From contig MEPC01000042.1 in the NCBI GenBank assembly GCA_001769655.1, positions 219,125 to 283,124 of the forward strand: 64,000 nt of DNA, given 5' to 3'. Source of the DNA: Bacteroidetes bacterium RIFCSPLOWO2_12_FULL_37_12. Lineage in GTDB: Bacteria > Bacteroidota > Bacteroidia > 2-12-FULL-37-12. Position numbers and translations under genes: made by a program. The notes below the pieces were generated by a model. That model was not told the DNA's origin, searched no databases, and saw only the letters and a program-made list of their open reading frames with translations. Positions 45,752 through 53,808 of the stretch are shown one piece after another (the stretch's first letter is position 1; every line of letters starts with the position of its first letter).

Positions 45752-47098
45752 TCAAACTGTCTGACTGAATTTTTTTTCTTTCATAGATTTTTTATAGTAG
45801 TACCTGTCAAACAAAAGACATATATTTCGTAGAAACAATTTTCCTTCCTCCAATACATTGATTTTTTTCCCGTTGACGGAAATCAAACCATCTTCTTCCA
45901 TAGTTTTTAATTGTTTTGTAAATTTATCCTGAATGAAAAATTCATCCTCCCCAATCTCTGTTTCCATACTACACATTATTTCCTGGATTTGCTTTCTGCT
46001 TTTAATGTCTTCATCGCTCAATTTATGACCTGTAATAACAGGTAGAATTCCATTATTTATTTCTGATTCATATTTTTTAGCTTCTTTTACGTTTTGAATA
46101 AAACCGGTTACAGCATCGCTGATGGAAGAAGCGCCTAATCCAATTAATAATCTGGATGCGCGCGGGGTATATCCCATAAAATTTCTATTCAGCCGTTTTT
46201 CACGAAAAGCAGTAAATAATTCATCTTCCGGTAATGCAAAATGATCCATTCCGACTTCTTTATATCCCATTTCGTTTAATAATTTTCTTCCCAATAAATG
46301 TAAATTCATTTTCACTTCCTGCGAGGGAAGAAACGGTTCAAGTGATTTCTGAGCCGGTTTAAGCCATGGAACATGCGCATAACTGTAAAATGCAATTCTA
46401 TCCGGTTTTAATTCACTCACTTTCTGCATTGTAAGATGAATACTTTTTTCATTTTGAGATGGCAACCCATATATTAAATCATAATTCACAGAAGTAAACC
46501 CTGAGCTTCTTGCATCGTCTGTAATTTTTTTTATTTGCTCAACAGTTTGTATCCGGTTAATCCTCTTCTGAACAGCCGGGTCAAAATCCTGAATTCCCAA
46601 ACTAATGCGGTTAAATCCCAATCGGGAAAGAGACGATAAATGTTCATTCATTGTGTTGTCAGGATGTCCTTCGAAACTATAATCGTGTTGTTTAGGCATC
46701 TCTGCACTATTTAAAATGCCATTGACAAGCCGTTCCAATTGTTCCGAATGAAAAAAAGTAGGAGTCCCACCCCCTAAATGAAATTCACGAATGATGGGAA
46801 TTTCAGAAAAATTTTTCAAATACATTTCCCACTCCTTTAAAATAGCGTTGACATAAAACTCTTCCACCGAATGATTTTTTGTTATGTAGCGGTTACAACC
46901 GCAATACGTGCATAAATTTTCACAAAAGGGTAAATGCACGTAAAGGTGTATGCCCTCTTTTTTATTGGTTTTGGAGAATGACTCTTTTACCATCGTGAAC
47001 CATTCATCTGATTTTTTAATTTTATTATTCCAGAAAGGTATTGTGGGGTAGCTAGTATATCTTGGAGCGGGAATGTTATACTTCAGATAATTGAACAT
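45752..47098 (-). CDS. hemN: Oxygen-independent coproporphyrinogen III oxidase
   Basis: 448 residues, close to E. coli HemN. Radical-SAM enzyme that makes protoporphyrinogen IX without oxygen in heme synthesis. Iron-sulfur/SAM motif YVHLPFCENLCTYCGCNRY (C-x3-C-x2-C-x-C, the extra Cys typical of HemN and absent from HemW), then FHLGGGTPTFF and the GFNRISLGIQDFD segment. Second gene of a two-gene operon, 2 bp after a small gene. The promoter carries the shared TGACAAATGTCA palindrome, consistent with induction under low oxygen. Confidence 0.93.
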   Translation of the reverse strand: MFNYLKYNIPAPRYTSYPTIPFWNNKIKKSDEWFTMVKESFSKTNKKEGIHLYVHLPFCENLCTYCGCNRYITKNHSVEEFYVNAILKEWEMYLKNFSEIPIIREFHLGGGTPTFFHSEQLERLVNGILNSAEMPKQHDYSFEGHPDNTMNEHLSSLSRLGFNRISLGIQDFDPAVQKRINRIQTVEQIKKITDDARSSGFTSVNYDLIYGLPSQNEKSIHLTMQKVSELKPDRIAFYSYAHVPWLKPAQKSLEPFLPSQEVKMNLHLLGRKLLNEMGYKEVGMDHFALPEDELFTAFREKRLNRNFMGYTPRASRLLIGLGASSISDAVTGFIQNVKEAKKYESEINNGILPVITGHKLSDEDIKSRKQIQEIMCSMETEIGEDEFFIQDKFTKQLKTMEEDGLISVNGKKINVLEEGKLFLRNICLLFDRYYYKKSMKEKKFSQTV

Positions 47099-47100
47099 AC

Positions 47101-47316
47101 TTATGAAATTTTCTCAAATAACCGGAAAAATCTTCGATTAAATTTAGTTTTTTGTTCTTCAGAAGAATAACCGGAAATTTTTTTCTGATACCTTTCAATA
47201 ATAAAGTTTACTAAATGGTCGGAAACAGAATAAATTATTTTCTTCTCATCTTCATTGAGCTTAATGAATTGATTTTTAACCTCTTTCGCGGGAATGTTTT
47301 TTAAGGTTTCAAACAT
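47101..47316 (-). CDS. Small conserved-looking protein preceding hemN
   Basis: 71 residues (MFETLKNIPAKEVKNQFIKL...), lysine-rich and mostly alpha-helical, without signal peptide, Cys or known motif. It ends 2 bp before the hemN start, and its start abuts a GGGGTATA-type repeat. The tight spacing and shared promoter suggest a role tied to anaerobic heme synthesis or its regulation, but I do not recognise the family. Confidence 0.65.
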   Translation of the reverse strand: MFETLKNIPAKEVKNQFIKLNEDEKKIIYSVSDHLVNFIIERYQKKISGYSSEEQKTKFNRRFFRLFEKIS

Positions 47317-47393
47317 GGGGTATAGGGGTATAGAGGTATAGAGGTATAGAACTTCAATATTTCCTTATACCTAAATACACTATACCTATTTTC
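47317..47393. repeat. GGGGTATA/GAGGTATA repeat element (copy 1)
   Basis: 8-bp iterations GGGGTATA/GAGGTATA, then GAACTTCAATATTTCCTTAT, then complementary TATACC words, forming a loose palindrome. The core also occurs at 51664-51735. It occupies the leader between the hemN promoter and the first start codon. Confidence 0.7.
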
Positions 47394-47406
47394 TTTTAGT
47401 TTGAGA

Positions 47407-47414
47407 CAAAGGTA
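47407..47414 (-). promoter_or_regulatory. -7 box of the small gene-hemN operon
   Basis: TACCTTTG on the minus strand (complement of 47407-47414); no good TTG at -33, as expected for an activator-dependent promoter. Confidence 0.5.
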
Positions 47415-47457
47415 ACATCATCTCCTACCCCTGAACATGATGTTGCTTAATGTAAAT

Positions 47458-47473
47458 AATGACAAATGTCATT
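47458..47473. promoter_or_regulatory. Predicted Crp/Fnr-family operator shared by hemN and the CMD gene
   Basis: Palindrome AATGAC-AAAT-GTCATT. Its centre is ~43 bp upstream of the expected CMD start site and ~64 bp upstream of the expected hemN-operon start, the standard class II and class I activator distances. The same TGACAAATGTCA core lies upstream of nifJ. Confidence 0.6.
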
Positions 47474-47495
47474 TATTTGCTATTTATGAAAATGG

Positions 47496-47503
47496 TACTT
47501 TTG
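47496..47503 (+). promoter_or_regulatory. -7 box of the CMD-like gene
   Basis: TACTTTTG, exact TAnnTTTG match; -33 region poor (TTT at 21 bp). Confidence 0.5.
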
Positions 47504-47531
47504 CGATAAACTATATAAACCAACAAACAGC

Positions 47532-47849
47532 ATGAAAAATCAACCACCCAAAAGGTTTACAATATTTATGGACAAATACCCTGAAATTGCCAACGCATAT
47601 TCTGCGTTAGGCGATTCTGTACATAAGGCAGGTCCTTTGGATGAAAAAACGAGGGCATTGATAAAAGTAGCAATCTCCGGTGGTGCCAGAATGGAAGGTG
47701 CCTTTCATTCTCATATTAAAAAAGCAAGAATGCTCGGTGTCACCAGAGAAGAAGTTGAGCATATTGTATTTCTTACATTACCAACCCTTGGTTTTCCTTC
47801 CATGATGACGCTTCTTTCCTGGGTAGAAGACCTCTATAAGAAAAAATAA
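47532..47849 (+). CDS. Carboxymuconolactone-decarboxylase (CMD)/AhpD-like protein
   Basis: 105 residues, one CMD-like domain. Seen: LDEKTRALIKVAISGGARMEGAFHSHIKKARMLGVTREEVEHIVFLT, the typical CMD core with the conserved His. The CxxC peroxidase pair of AhpD is absent (no Cys at all), so redox disulfide chemistry is unlikely. Proteins of this type are often of unknown function, and small CMD proteins are frequently found near anaerobic or stress genes. Its promoter carries the shared palindrome with hemN and nifJ, which suggests a role under low oxygen. Confidence 0.85.
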   Translation: MKNQPPKRFTIFMDKYPEIANAYSALGDSVHKAGPLDEKTRALIKVAISGGARMEGAFHSHIKKARMLGVTREEVEHIVFLTLPTLGFPSMMTLLSWVEDLYKKK

Positions 47850-47861
47850 TTATTTGGTTTA

Positions 47862-47930
47862 TATACCAAAGGTAAAGACGTTTTTGAAAAAATAATGAAT
47901 AACATATAACATTAAATAACTAAGTATGTT
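47862..47930. repeat. TATACCAA-family element fragment (copy 2)
   Basis: Begins TATACCAAAGGTAAA and matches the minus strand of the 4007-4153 element over about 65 bp, including AATGAATAACATATAAC. The other terminal repeat is not found, so it looks truncated. Confidence 0.6.
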
Positions 47931-47968
47931 TACCATGTGCCAATCCACTACCTGAAAAAGTAAACAAC

Positions 47969-47981
47969 ATGACAAATGTCA
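47969..47981. promoter_or_regulatory. Predicted Crp/Fnr-family operator of nifJ
   Basis: ATGACAAATGTCA, 12 bp identical to the core of 47458-47473. Its centre is ~64 bp before the predicted start site. Confidence 0.6.
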
Positions 47982-48026
47982 GGGATTTTTTTGAGAAATC
48001 TCATTAAAAAAAGTATTAAATGTAAT

Positions 48027-48034
48027 TACATTTG
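48027..48034 (+). promoter_or_regulatory. -7 box of nifJ
   Basis: TACATTTG, exact match; no TTG at -33. Leader about 80 nt to the ATG at 48121. Confidence 0.5.
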
Positions 48035-48120
48035 GTCGCGTTGGTTTTTTATTACTAATAGTATTACGCAATTGCCTTAATGTATTTCTCCGCTGTTTCA
48101 ATGTTATTTAAATTTCCTAT

Positions 48121-51100
48121 ATGCCACAGTCAATCGTTGACGGCAACGAAGCCGCCGCAAAAATCGCTTTCAAATTAAGTGAGATTTGTGCTATTTATCC
48201 CATTACTCCTTCCTCTCCAATGGGTGAATGGTGTGATATCTGGGCTACAGAAGGAAAACGAAATATCTGGGGAGCCATTCCCGAAATCATGGAAATGCAG
48301 AGTGAAGCAGGAGCCGCCGGTTGTATTCATGGAGCATTGCAAGCTGGTTCATTAGCAACAACCTTTACCTCGTCTCAAGGACTTTTGCTTATGATTCCTA
48401 ATATGTATAAAATGGCAGGCGAACTTCTCCCCGCTGTTTTACATGTTGCCGCCCGGACTATTGCCACTCACGCACTCTCTATTTTTGGCGACCACAGCGA
48501 TGTCATGTCCACCCGCATGACCGGCTTTGCATTACTCAGTTCAAGCTCCGTTCAATCTGTCGCCGATTTAGCGCTGATTTCTCATGTAGTCGCACTTAAA
48601 TCACGACTTCCTTTTTTACATTTTTTTGACGGATTCAGGACTTCCCATGAAGTAATGAAAATTTCAATTCCTGACGATGACATTATTAAAAAACTTATCC
48701 CTGAAAAAGAACTTTTTGAATTCAGAAAAAATGCACTTACTCCCGAACACCCTGTAGTCAGAGGTACTTCCCAGAATCCGGATGTTTATTTTCAGGCGCG
48801 AGAAACTATTAACCCCTATTATTCCCGTTGCCCTGAACTGGTAGAAGAAACCATGAAAGAGTTTACAGCATTGACAGGTAGGAAATATAAATTATTTGAA
48901 TATTATGGCAGTGCCACTGCTGAACGCATTATCATCATCATGGGATCCGGGAGTGAAACAGTGGAAGAGACCATTGACTATTTGAATCAACAAGGCGAAA
49001 ATACAGGAATGGTCAGAGTAAGATTGTATAGGCCATTTTCAATAACTCACTTTTTAACTTCCATTCCATCTACCGTAAAAAAAATAGCGGTCATGGACCG
49101 GACAAAGGAACCCGGTGCATCCGGAGAGCCATTATATCAGGATGTCATTACTTCTTTCGCTGAAAAAGGAATTGAAAGTGGATTTGAAAAAATGCCTGTG
49201 ATTACCGGAGGAAGATATGGTCTTTCTTCAAAAGAATTTTCTCCTGCTATGATAAAGGCAATTTTTGATGAACTTAAAAAGGATGTTCCAAAAAATCATT
49301 TCACCATTGGCATAACCGATGATGTCAGCTTTACTCATCTGCCATTCGATACTCATTTTTCTATTGAGTCCTCCACAGATTTTCGTGGGAAATTTTATGG
49401 TCTTGGCGCTGATGGCACGGTTAGCGCAAACAAAAATTCAATAAAAATAATTGGCGAGAACACCGCAAATCATGTTCAGGGTTATTTTGAATATGATTCA
49501 AAAAAATCAGGGTCTTATACCGTTTCCCATTTGCGCTTCAGTGAAAAACCCATCCGTTCCATTTACTTAATTGAGCAACCCAATTTCATTGCCTGCCACC
49601 AGGAACAATTTCTTGATAAATTCAACATGCTCTCGGATGCCGCATCAGGGGCTGTATTTTTATTAAACACCCGGATCTCTGAAAATCAAATCTGGAATTC
49701 TCTTTCTGTAGAATTGCAGAAAATAATGCTGTTGAAAAACATTCGTTTCTATGTTATTGACGGATATAAAATTGCCAGAGAATCCGGATTGGGTACGCGT
49801 ATCAACACCATTATGCAGACCTGTTTTTTTGCTATAGCAGGAATTATTCCGCAAGAGGATGCGATGAAGTTAATTAAAAACACAATCCGTAAATCCTACA
49901 GTCAGAAAGGAGAAAAAATTGTGGAACAAAACCTGAATGCCGTGGATGTAACCCTTTCGGGGTTGAAGGAGGTTAAGAAAGAGGGACTAACTTCCCAAAA
50001 AACACATACAACTAATTTTAACGGCGCTTCTGAATTTTTCATAAATGTTTGCAGTAAAATACTTGAACGTAACGGAGACGAGTTGCCGGCAAGCTGTTTC
50101 TCACCTGATGGAACTTTTCCGTCAGGCACTACACAATGGGAAAAAAGAAATATCGCTGATGAAGTACCGGTTTGGGATGAGTCGTTATGTATTCAATGCA
50201 ATAAATGTGTCATTGTTTGCCCCCATGCCGCCATCCGCGCTAAAGTTTTCAACCAAGGTGTGTTAAACGGAGTGCCGGATACATTTAAAAAAACTGCGTT
50301 CAAAGGAAAGGACTTCGGCGCCGATATTTTATATTCCCTTCAGGTAGCTGTGGAGGACTGCACCGGTTGTAAAATTTGTGTAGAAGTTTGTCCTGCTTCT
50401 TCTAAAGAAAATGAAAATCATAAGGCGATAAACATGTCGCCGAATACTACGGACGTCAAAAATAAAGAGGGATTGAACCTTGATTATTTTTTAAAAATTC
50501 CTGAAATCAACCGGGAGTTAATAAAAATGAATTCCGTGAAATTTTCCCAGTTTCTGCGACCCTTGTTTGAATATTCTGGTGCCTGTTCGGGATGTGGCGA
50601 AACCCCTTACGTAAAATTAGTGACACAATTATTCGGTGACCGTGCACTGGTAGCCAATGCTACCGGTTGTTCATCCATTTATGGGGGAAATTTACCCACT
50701 ACGCCATGGACGACCAATGAAGAAGGCAGAGGACCTGCCTGGGCAAACTCACTATTTGAAGATAATGCTGAGTTTGGGCTGGGCTTCCGTTTGTCTGCCG
50801 ATAAAAAGTATGAGTTTGCTTGTGAACTTTTGAAAAACGCAAGTGCTGAGTTGGGTGACACTCTTGTAAATGAAATCATAAACTCAGCGCAGAATAATGA
50901 AGCTGAAATAGCAAGACAAAGAAACCGGGTTCAATTGCTAAAGGAAAAATTATCTGATGCCGCTATTCCATCTTCTTCCCAGTTATTATCGCTGGCAGAT
51001 TATCTTGTTAAAAAAAGTGTTTGGATAATTGGAGGAGATGGATGGGCTTATGATATTGGTTTTGGTGGATTAGATCATGTAATTGCGTCGGGTAGAAACG

Positions 51101-51663
51101 TCAATATTCTTGTGCTTGATACGGAGGTTTATTCCAACACAGGCGGGCAAACTTCAAAATCCACTCCGCGTTCATCGGTGGCGCGCTTCTCTGCTTCCGG
51201 CAAAACTACTCCCAAAAAGGACCTGGGATTGATGATGATGGGATATAAAAATGCTTACATTGCCAGTGTGGCTATGGGCGCCAATGATGCGCAGGCAGTA
51301 AAGGCAATCCTGGAAGCGGAAAATTTTAATGGACCCTCTTTGATTATTGCTTATTCCCATTGTATCGCTCATGGAATAACTGATATTTCAAAAGGTCTCC
51401 AACATCAAAAAACTGCGGTGGATGCCGGTTACTGGCTTTTGTACCGTTATAATCCCGATAGAATGTTAAAAGGAGAAAATCCGTTAATGCTTGACAGTAA
51501 AGACCCGTCGCTTACTTTTAAGGATTTTGCTACGTTGGAAAACCGGTTTCATTCATCCATTAAAAAGGATCCCGTTCATAAAGAAAAACTTCACACACTG
51601 GAACAGCAGGATATTAGTTTGAGATGGGAGTTTTATAAAATGTTGTCGAAAGTACCCTCGTAG
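48121..51663 (+). CDS. nifJ: Pyruvate:ferredoxin (flavodoxin) oxidoreductase, single-chain
   Basis: 1180 residues, the normal fused alpha-gamma-delta-beta enzyme. Converts pyruvate and CoA to acetyl-CoA, CO2 and reduced ferredoxin in the cytoplasm. N-terminal domain: IYPITPSSPMGEWCDIWATEGKRNIWG; mid-chain two 4Fe-4S motifs, CIQCNKCVIVCPHAAI and CTGCKICVEVCPASS; TPP domain: YSGACSGCGETPYVKL, then GDGWAYDIGFGGLDHV and VYSNTGGQTSKSTPRS. All cofactor sites look complete. It would supply low-potential ferredoxin, possibly to the Ehr-like complex in this window. Carries the shared palindrome in its promoter and is followed by the Crp/Fnr gene. Confidence 0.96.
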   Translation: MPQSIVDGNEAAAKIAFKLSEICAIYPITPSSPMGEWCDIWATEGKRNIWGAIPEIMEMQSEAGAAGCIHGALQAGSLATTFTSSQGLLLMIPNMYKMAGELLPAVLHVAARTIATHALSIFGDHSDVMSTRMTGFALLSSSSVQSVADLALISHVVALKSRLPFLHFFDGFRTSHEVMKISIPDDDIIKKLIPEKELFEFRKNALTPEHPVVRGTSQNPDVYFQARETINPYYSRCPELVEETMKEFTALTGRKYKLFEYYGSATAERIIIIMGSGSETVEETIDYLNQQGENTGMVRVRLYRPFSITHFLTSIPSTVKKIAVMDRTKEPGASGEPLYQDVITSFAEKGIESGFEKMPVITGGRYGLSSKEFSPAMIKAIFDELKKDVPKNHFTIGITDDVSFTHLPFDTHFSIESSTDFRGKFYGLGADGTVSANKNSIKIIGENTANHVQGYFEYDSKKSGSYTVSHLRFSEKPIRSIYLIEQPNFIACHQEQFLDKFNMLSDAASGAVFLLNTRISENQIWNSLSVELQKIMLLKNIRFYVIDGYKIARESGLGTRINTIMQTCFFAIAGIIPQEDAMKLIKNTIRKSYSQKGEKIVEQNLNAVDVTLSGLKEVKKEGLTSQKTHTTNFNGASEFFINVCSKILERNGDELPASCFSPDGTFPSGTTQWEKRNIADEVPVWDESLCIQCNKCVIVCPHAAIRAKVFNQGVLNGVPDTFKKTAFKGKDFGADILYSLQVAVEDCTGCKICVEVCPASSKENENHKAINMSPNTTDVKNKEGLNLDYFLKIPEINRELIKMNSVKFSQFLRPLFEYSGACSGCGETPYVKLVTQLFGDRALVANATGCSSIYGGNLPTTPWTTNEEGRGPAWANSLFEDNAEFGLGFRLSADKKYEFACELLKNASAELGDTLVNEIINSAQNNEAEIARQRNRVQLLKEKLSDAAIPSSSQLLSLADYLVKKSVWIIGGDGWAYDIGFGGLDHVIASGRNVNILVLDTEVYSNTGGQTSKSTPRSSVARFSASGKTTPKKDLGLMMMGYKNAYIASVAMGANDAQAVKAILEAENFNGPSLIIAYSHCIAHGITDISKGLQHQKTAVDAGYWLLYRYNPDRMLKGENPLMLDSKDPSLTFKDFATLENRFHSSIKKDPVHKEKLHTLEQQDISLRWEFYKMLSKVPS

Positions 51664-51735
51664 GAGTATAAAGGTATAGGGGTATAGAACTTCAATATTT
51701 CCTTATACCCTATACCCTTATACCCATTTTCCCCC
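51664..51735. repeat. GGGGTATA repeat element (copy 2)
   Basis: Immediately after the nifJ stop codon: GGTATAGG units, the shared core GAACTTCAATATTTCCTTAT, then CCCTATACCC words, forming a loose palindrome. Same family as 47317-47393. Confidence 0.7.
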
Positions 51736-51756
51736 GGCACAGTAACGGTTAAACCA

Positions 51757-52521
51757 ATGAAATCAAAATACGAAACAAATTCCGTCAAAGAAAATCCTCC
51801 CAAAAACGGGGGCAATTCACGAACGTTGTCTGAATCGTGCAAACACACGAATTGCATGTTATTCTCTTACTGCCCGCATAGCCAGTCGGGACAAACTTTT
51901 CTGAAAAAAAATGCAATTATATTTTACCATTACAAAAAAGGACATCAAATCATTGTAGAGGACAATCCGGTGATGGGAATCTTTTTTATACAAAAAGGGA
52001 AGGTGAAAGTGTATCGCTCTTTCGCAAAAGGACATGACCTTATACTCCGGTTTGCAAAGGACGGTGAGGTAGTAGGGCATCGTGGTTTTGGTTCTGAAAT
52101 GATTTATCCCATTTCTGCCGCCGCGCTTGAAGATGCAACGATGTGTTTCATTCCCAAAGATGATTTTTATCAACTGTTGCATCACTTCCCAAAATTGTCT
52201 TTCACCATTCTTCTTTTTTATGCCGACGAGCTCAAGCGTATTGAATCACGTTTTATGAATATGTCGAAAATGACAGTAAAAGAAAAAACTGTGGATGCGT
52301 TATTAGAGATAAAGAAGGTATTTGGCATGGGGCAAAAATCACCTTTATTATTAAATGCAGAATTATTTCGGAAAGATATTGCCGACTTTGCCGGAATTTC
52401 TCCGGAACAATTAATTGGGCAACTAAAGTCCTTTAAAAGTGAGAATTTGATTCACGCGGAGGGGCGGAAGATTTGGTTGAATGACGTAAAGGCGCTGGAG
52501 GATATGGTGGGGGGGTTTTGA
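51757..52521 (+). CDS. Crp/Fnr-family transcriptional regulator
   Basis: 254 residues. Cyclic-nucleotide-binding-like beta-roll ~50-165 (MGIFFIQKGKVKVYRSFAKGHDLILRFAKDGEVVGHRG), dimer helix, and C-terminal winged HTH (LFRKDIADFAGISPEQLIGQLKSFKSENLI). The N-terminus has three Cys (C28, C33, C39: SCKHTNCMLFSYC), which may bind a redox-sensing Fe-S cluster as in Fnr, although the spacing differs and a fourth ligand is not obvious. Located 90 bp after nifJ. It is the natural candidate to bind the TGACAAATGTCA palindromes in the hemN, CMD and nifJ promoters. Regulation of those genes is inferred. Confidence 0.85.
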   Translation: MKSKYETNSVKENPPKNGGNSRTLSESCKHTNCMLFSYCPHSQSGQTFLKKNAIIFYHYKKGHQIIVEDNPVMGIFFIQKGKVKVYRSFAKGHDLILRFAKDGEVVGHRGFGSEMIYPISAAALEDATMCFIPKDDFYQLLHHFPKLSFTILLFYADELKRIESRFMNMSKMTVKEKTVDALLEIKKVFGMGQKSPLLLNAELFRKDIADFAGISPEQLIGQLKSFKSENLIHAEGRKIWLNDVKALEDMVGGF

Positions 52522-52525
52522 AATC

Positions 52526-53617
52526 TCACTTCTGAAACTTCACAACCAAATTCGCAATTTCACTCGGAATGTAAGGTTTCAACTTCGATAGGTCAACGAA
52601 GGTTTGTGTGAAACTTGCATCGGGAATGGTGTCACCGGAGGCAATGTATCCATTTGGACTTTTAAAGTATCCCGGTTCTTTTGCTTCTTTCAGGTACGTG
52701 GCTATGGTGGCAGAATCCGCCCCAGGATATCTTGTTTTGATTTCACTTTCCAGCACTTTGTATATGGAATATGCGCTGAATAAGCTACTGTTTGTATTGG
52801 TAGAGGAAGGAGGCAGTGCCACTTTCGCTACTCCCATGTTAATCGCATTATTCGCGTGTGCCACAAATGCCCAGTTTCTTCCGCCGGTATAGGTCGTGTC
52901 AATCAATATAATATCCGGATGATTGGAATTTCCATAAATATCAAGCACATCTCCTTTTTTTCCAACAAACATTTTCAGCGTATTCATCGAAAAATTATCT
53001 TTTTTGGGAATTCCTGAAACCGATACAATCATTCTTTTTTCATAAACGGAATCACTTTCTGTATAGTCAACCTGATAATGCACCGCTGTATCCATCGTTT
53101 CATTCCGGTTGAGATTTTTAGGACAAACCGTAGCAATACCCTTTACCGGATTTCTATCCCAGAAAATTTCAAGCGCCATACTGCTGTCGGCATCTTTCAT
53201 CGTGAGTTTGAATTCCCACGTCTTACTATTCAACACAGCATTTTGAATTACTCTGACCGCCTTTACCCGCTGGTCATCGTTGCTCGTAAAGGTGAAAGAC
53301 ATCGCTTTATTTATATTGTGTTTGCGAATGGCTGACATGATTTTTTTTACAAAATCAGCCGCGCCTTCTCCAACATTGATAAAAACTCTTAAATGTTTAT
53401 AGACCTCGCTCCCTTTTATTCCATCTCCCTGACTTTCTCCATAACGCGCCTGTAGCGTTGGGGAACTAATGGCATCGGGCACATCAATGGTCATGTTTTC
53501 CGGAACTACATTATCATCGGTTACTGGTGTGATTTCTTCATGTTCGTGTTTTTTGCAAGTAGTTAAGCTAAGTATTAAAACTGCTACAATTGCGGATAAA
53601 ATGGCTGTCTTTTTCAT
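52526..53617 (-). CDS. Lipoprotein of unknown function
   Basis: 363 residues from the ATG at 53617 (MKKTAILSAIVAVLILSLTTC); the longer frame to 53668 is not used. Lipobox LTTC gives lipidated Cys ~21, followed by KKHEHEE. The rest is soluble with no recognised catalytic motif (DIYGNSNHPDIILIDTTYTGGRNWAFVAHANNAINMG). It ends 4 bp from the converging Crp/Fnr gene. Probably periplasmic, outer-membrane anchored. Confidence 0.7.
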   Translation of the reverse strand: MKKTAILSAIVAVLILSLTTCKKHEHEEITPVTDDNVVPENMTIDVPDAISSPTLQARYGESQGDGIKGSEVYKHLRVFINVGEGAADFVKKIMSAIRKHNINKAMSFTFTSNDDQRVKAVRVIQNAVLNSKTWEFKLTMKDADSSMALEIFWDRNPVKGIATVCPKNLNRNETMDTAVHYQVDYTESDSVYEKRMIVSVSGIPKKDNFSMNTLKMFVGKKGDVLDIYGNSNHPDIILIDTTYTGGRNWAFVAHANNAINMGVAKVALPPSSTNTNSSLFSAYSIYKVLESEIKTRYPGADSATIATYLKEAKEPGYFKSPNGYIASGDTIPDASFTQTFVDLSKLKPYIPSEIANLVVKFQK

Positions 53618-53765
53618 TTTTTGTTTTGTTTTAGATTTAAGGTTACTGTTGTAAAAATAAAAGCGCAATATAACTACTTATTTCCGAAATAAAAAATGAT
53701 TAATGTAATGTTGTTTTTGGAGAGTTTATTCATTGTTTTTTTATTTGTTTTCTAACGGGGTATAT

Positions 53766-53795
53766 GTGAAAAATAAATATTTTTACGTACGTTTG
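53766..53795 (+). promoter_or_regulatory. Predicted promoter for the PLP enzyme
   Basis: TACGTTTG (53788-53795), exact match; GTG (53766-53768) at 19 bp. The ATG is only 13 nt after the -7 box, so the transcript has almost no leader. Confidence 0.5.
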
Positions 53796-53808
53796 ATAAA
53801 AAAATAAA

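Noticed and set aside
47532-47849. AhpD alkylhydroperoxidase with lost active site
   Set aside because: The protein has no Cys, but the family of CMD proper lacks the CxxC too, so this is not a degenerate AhpD.
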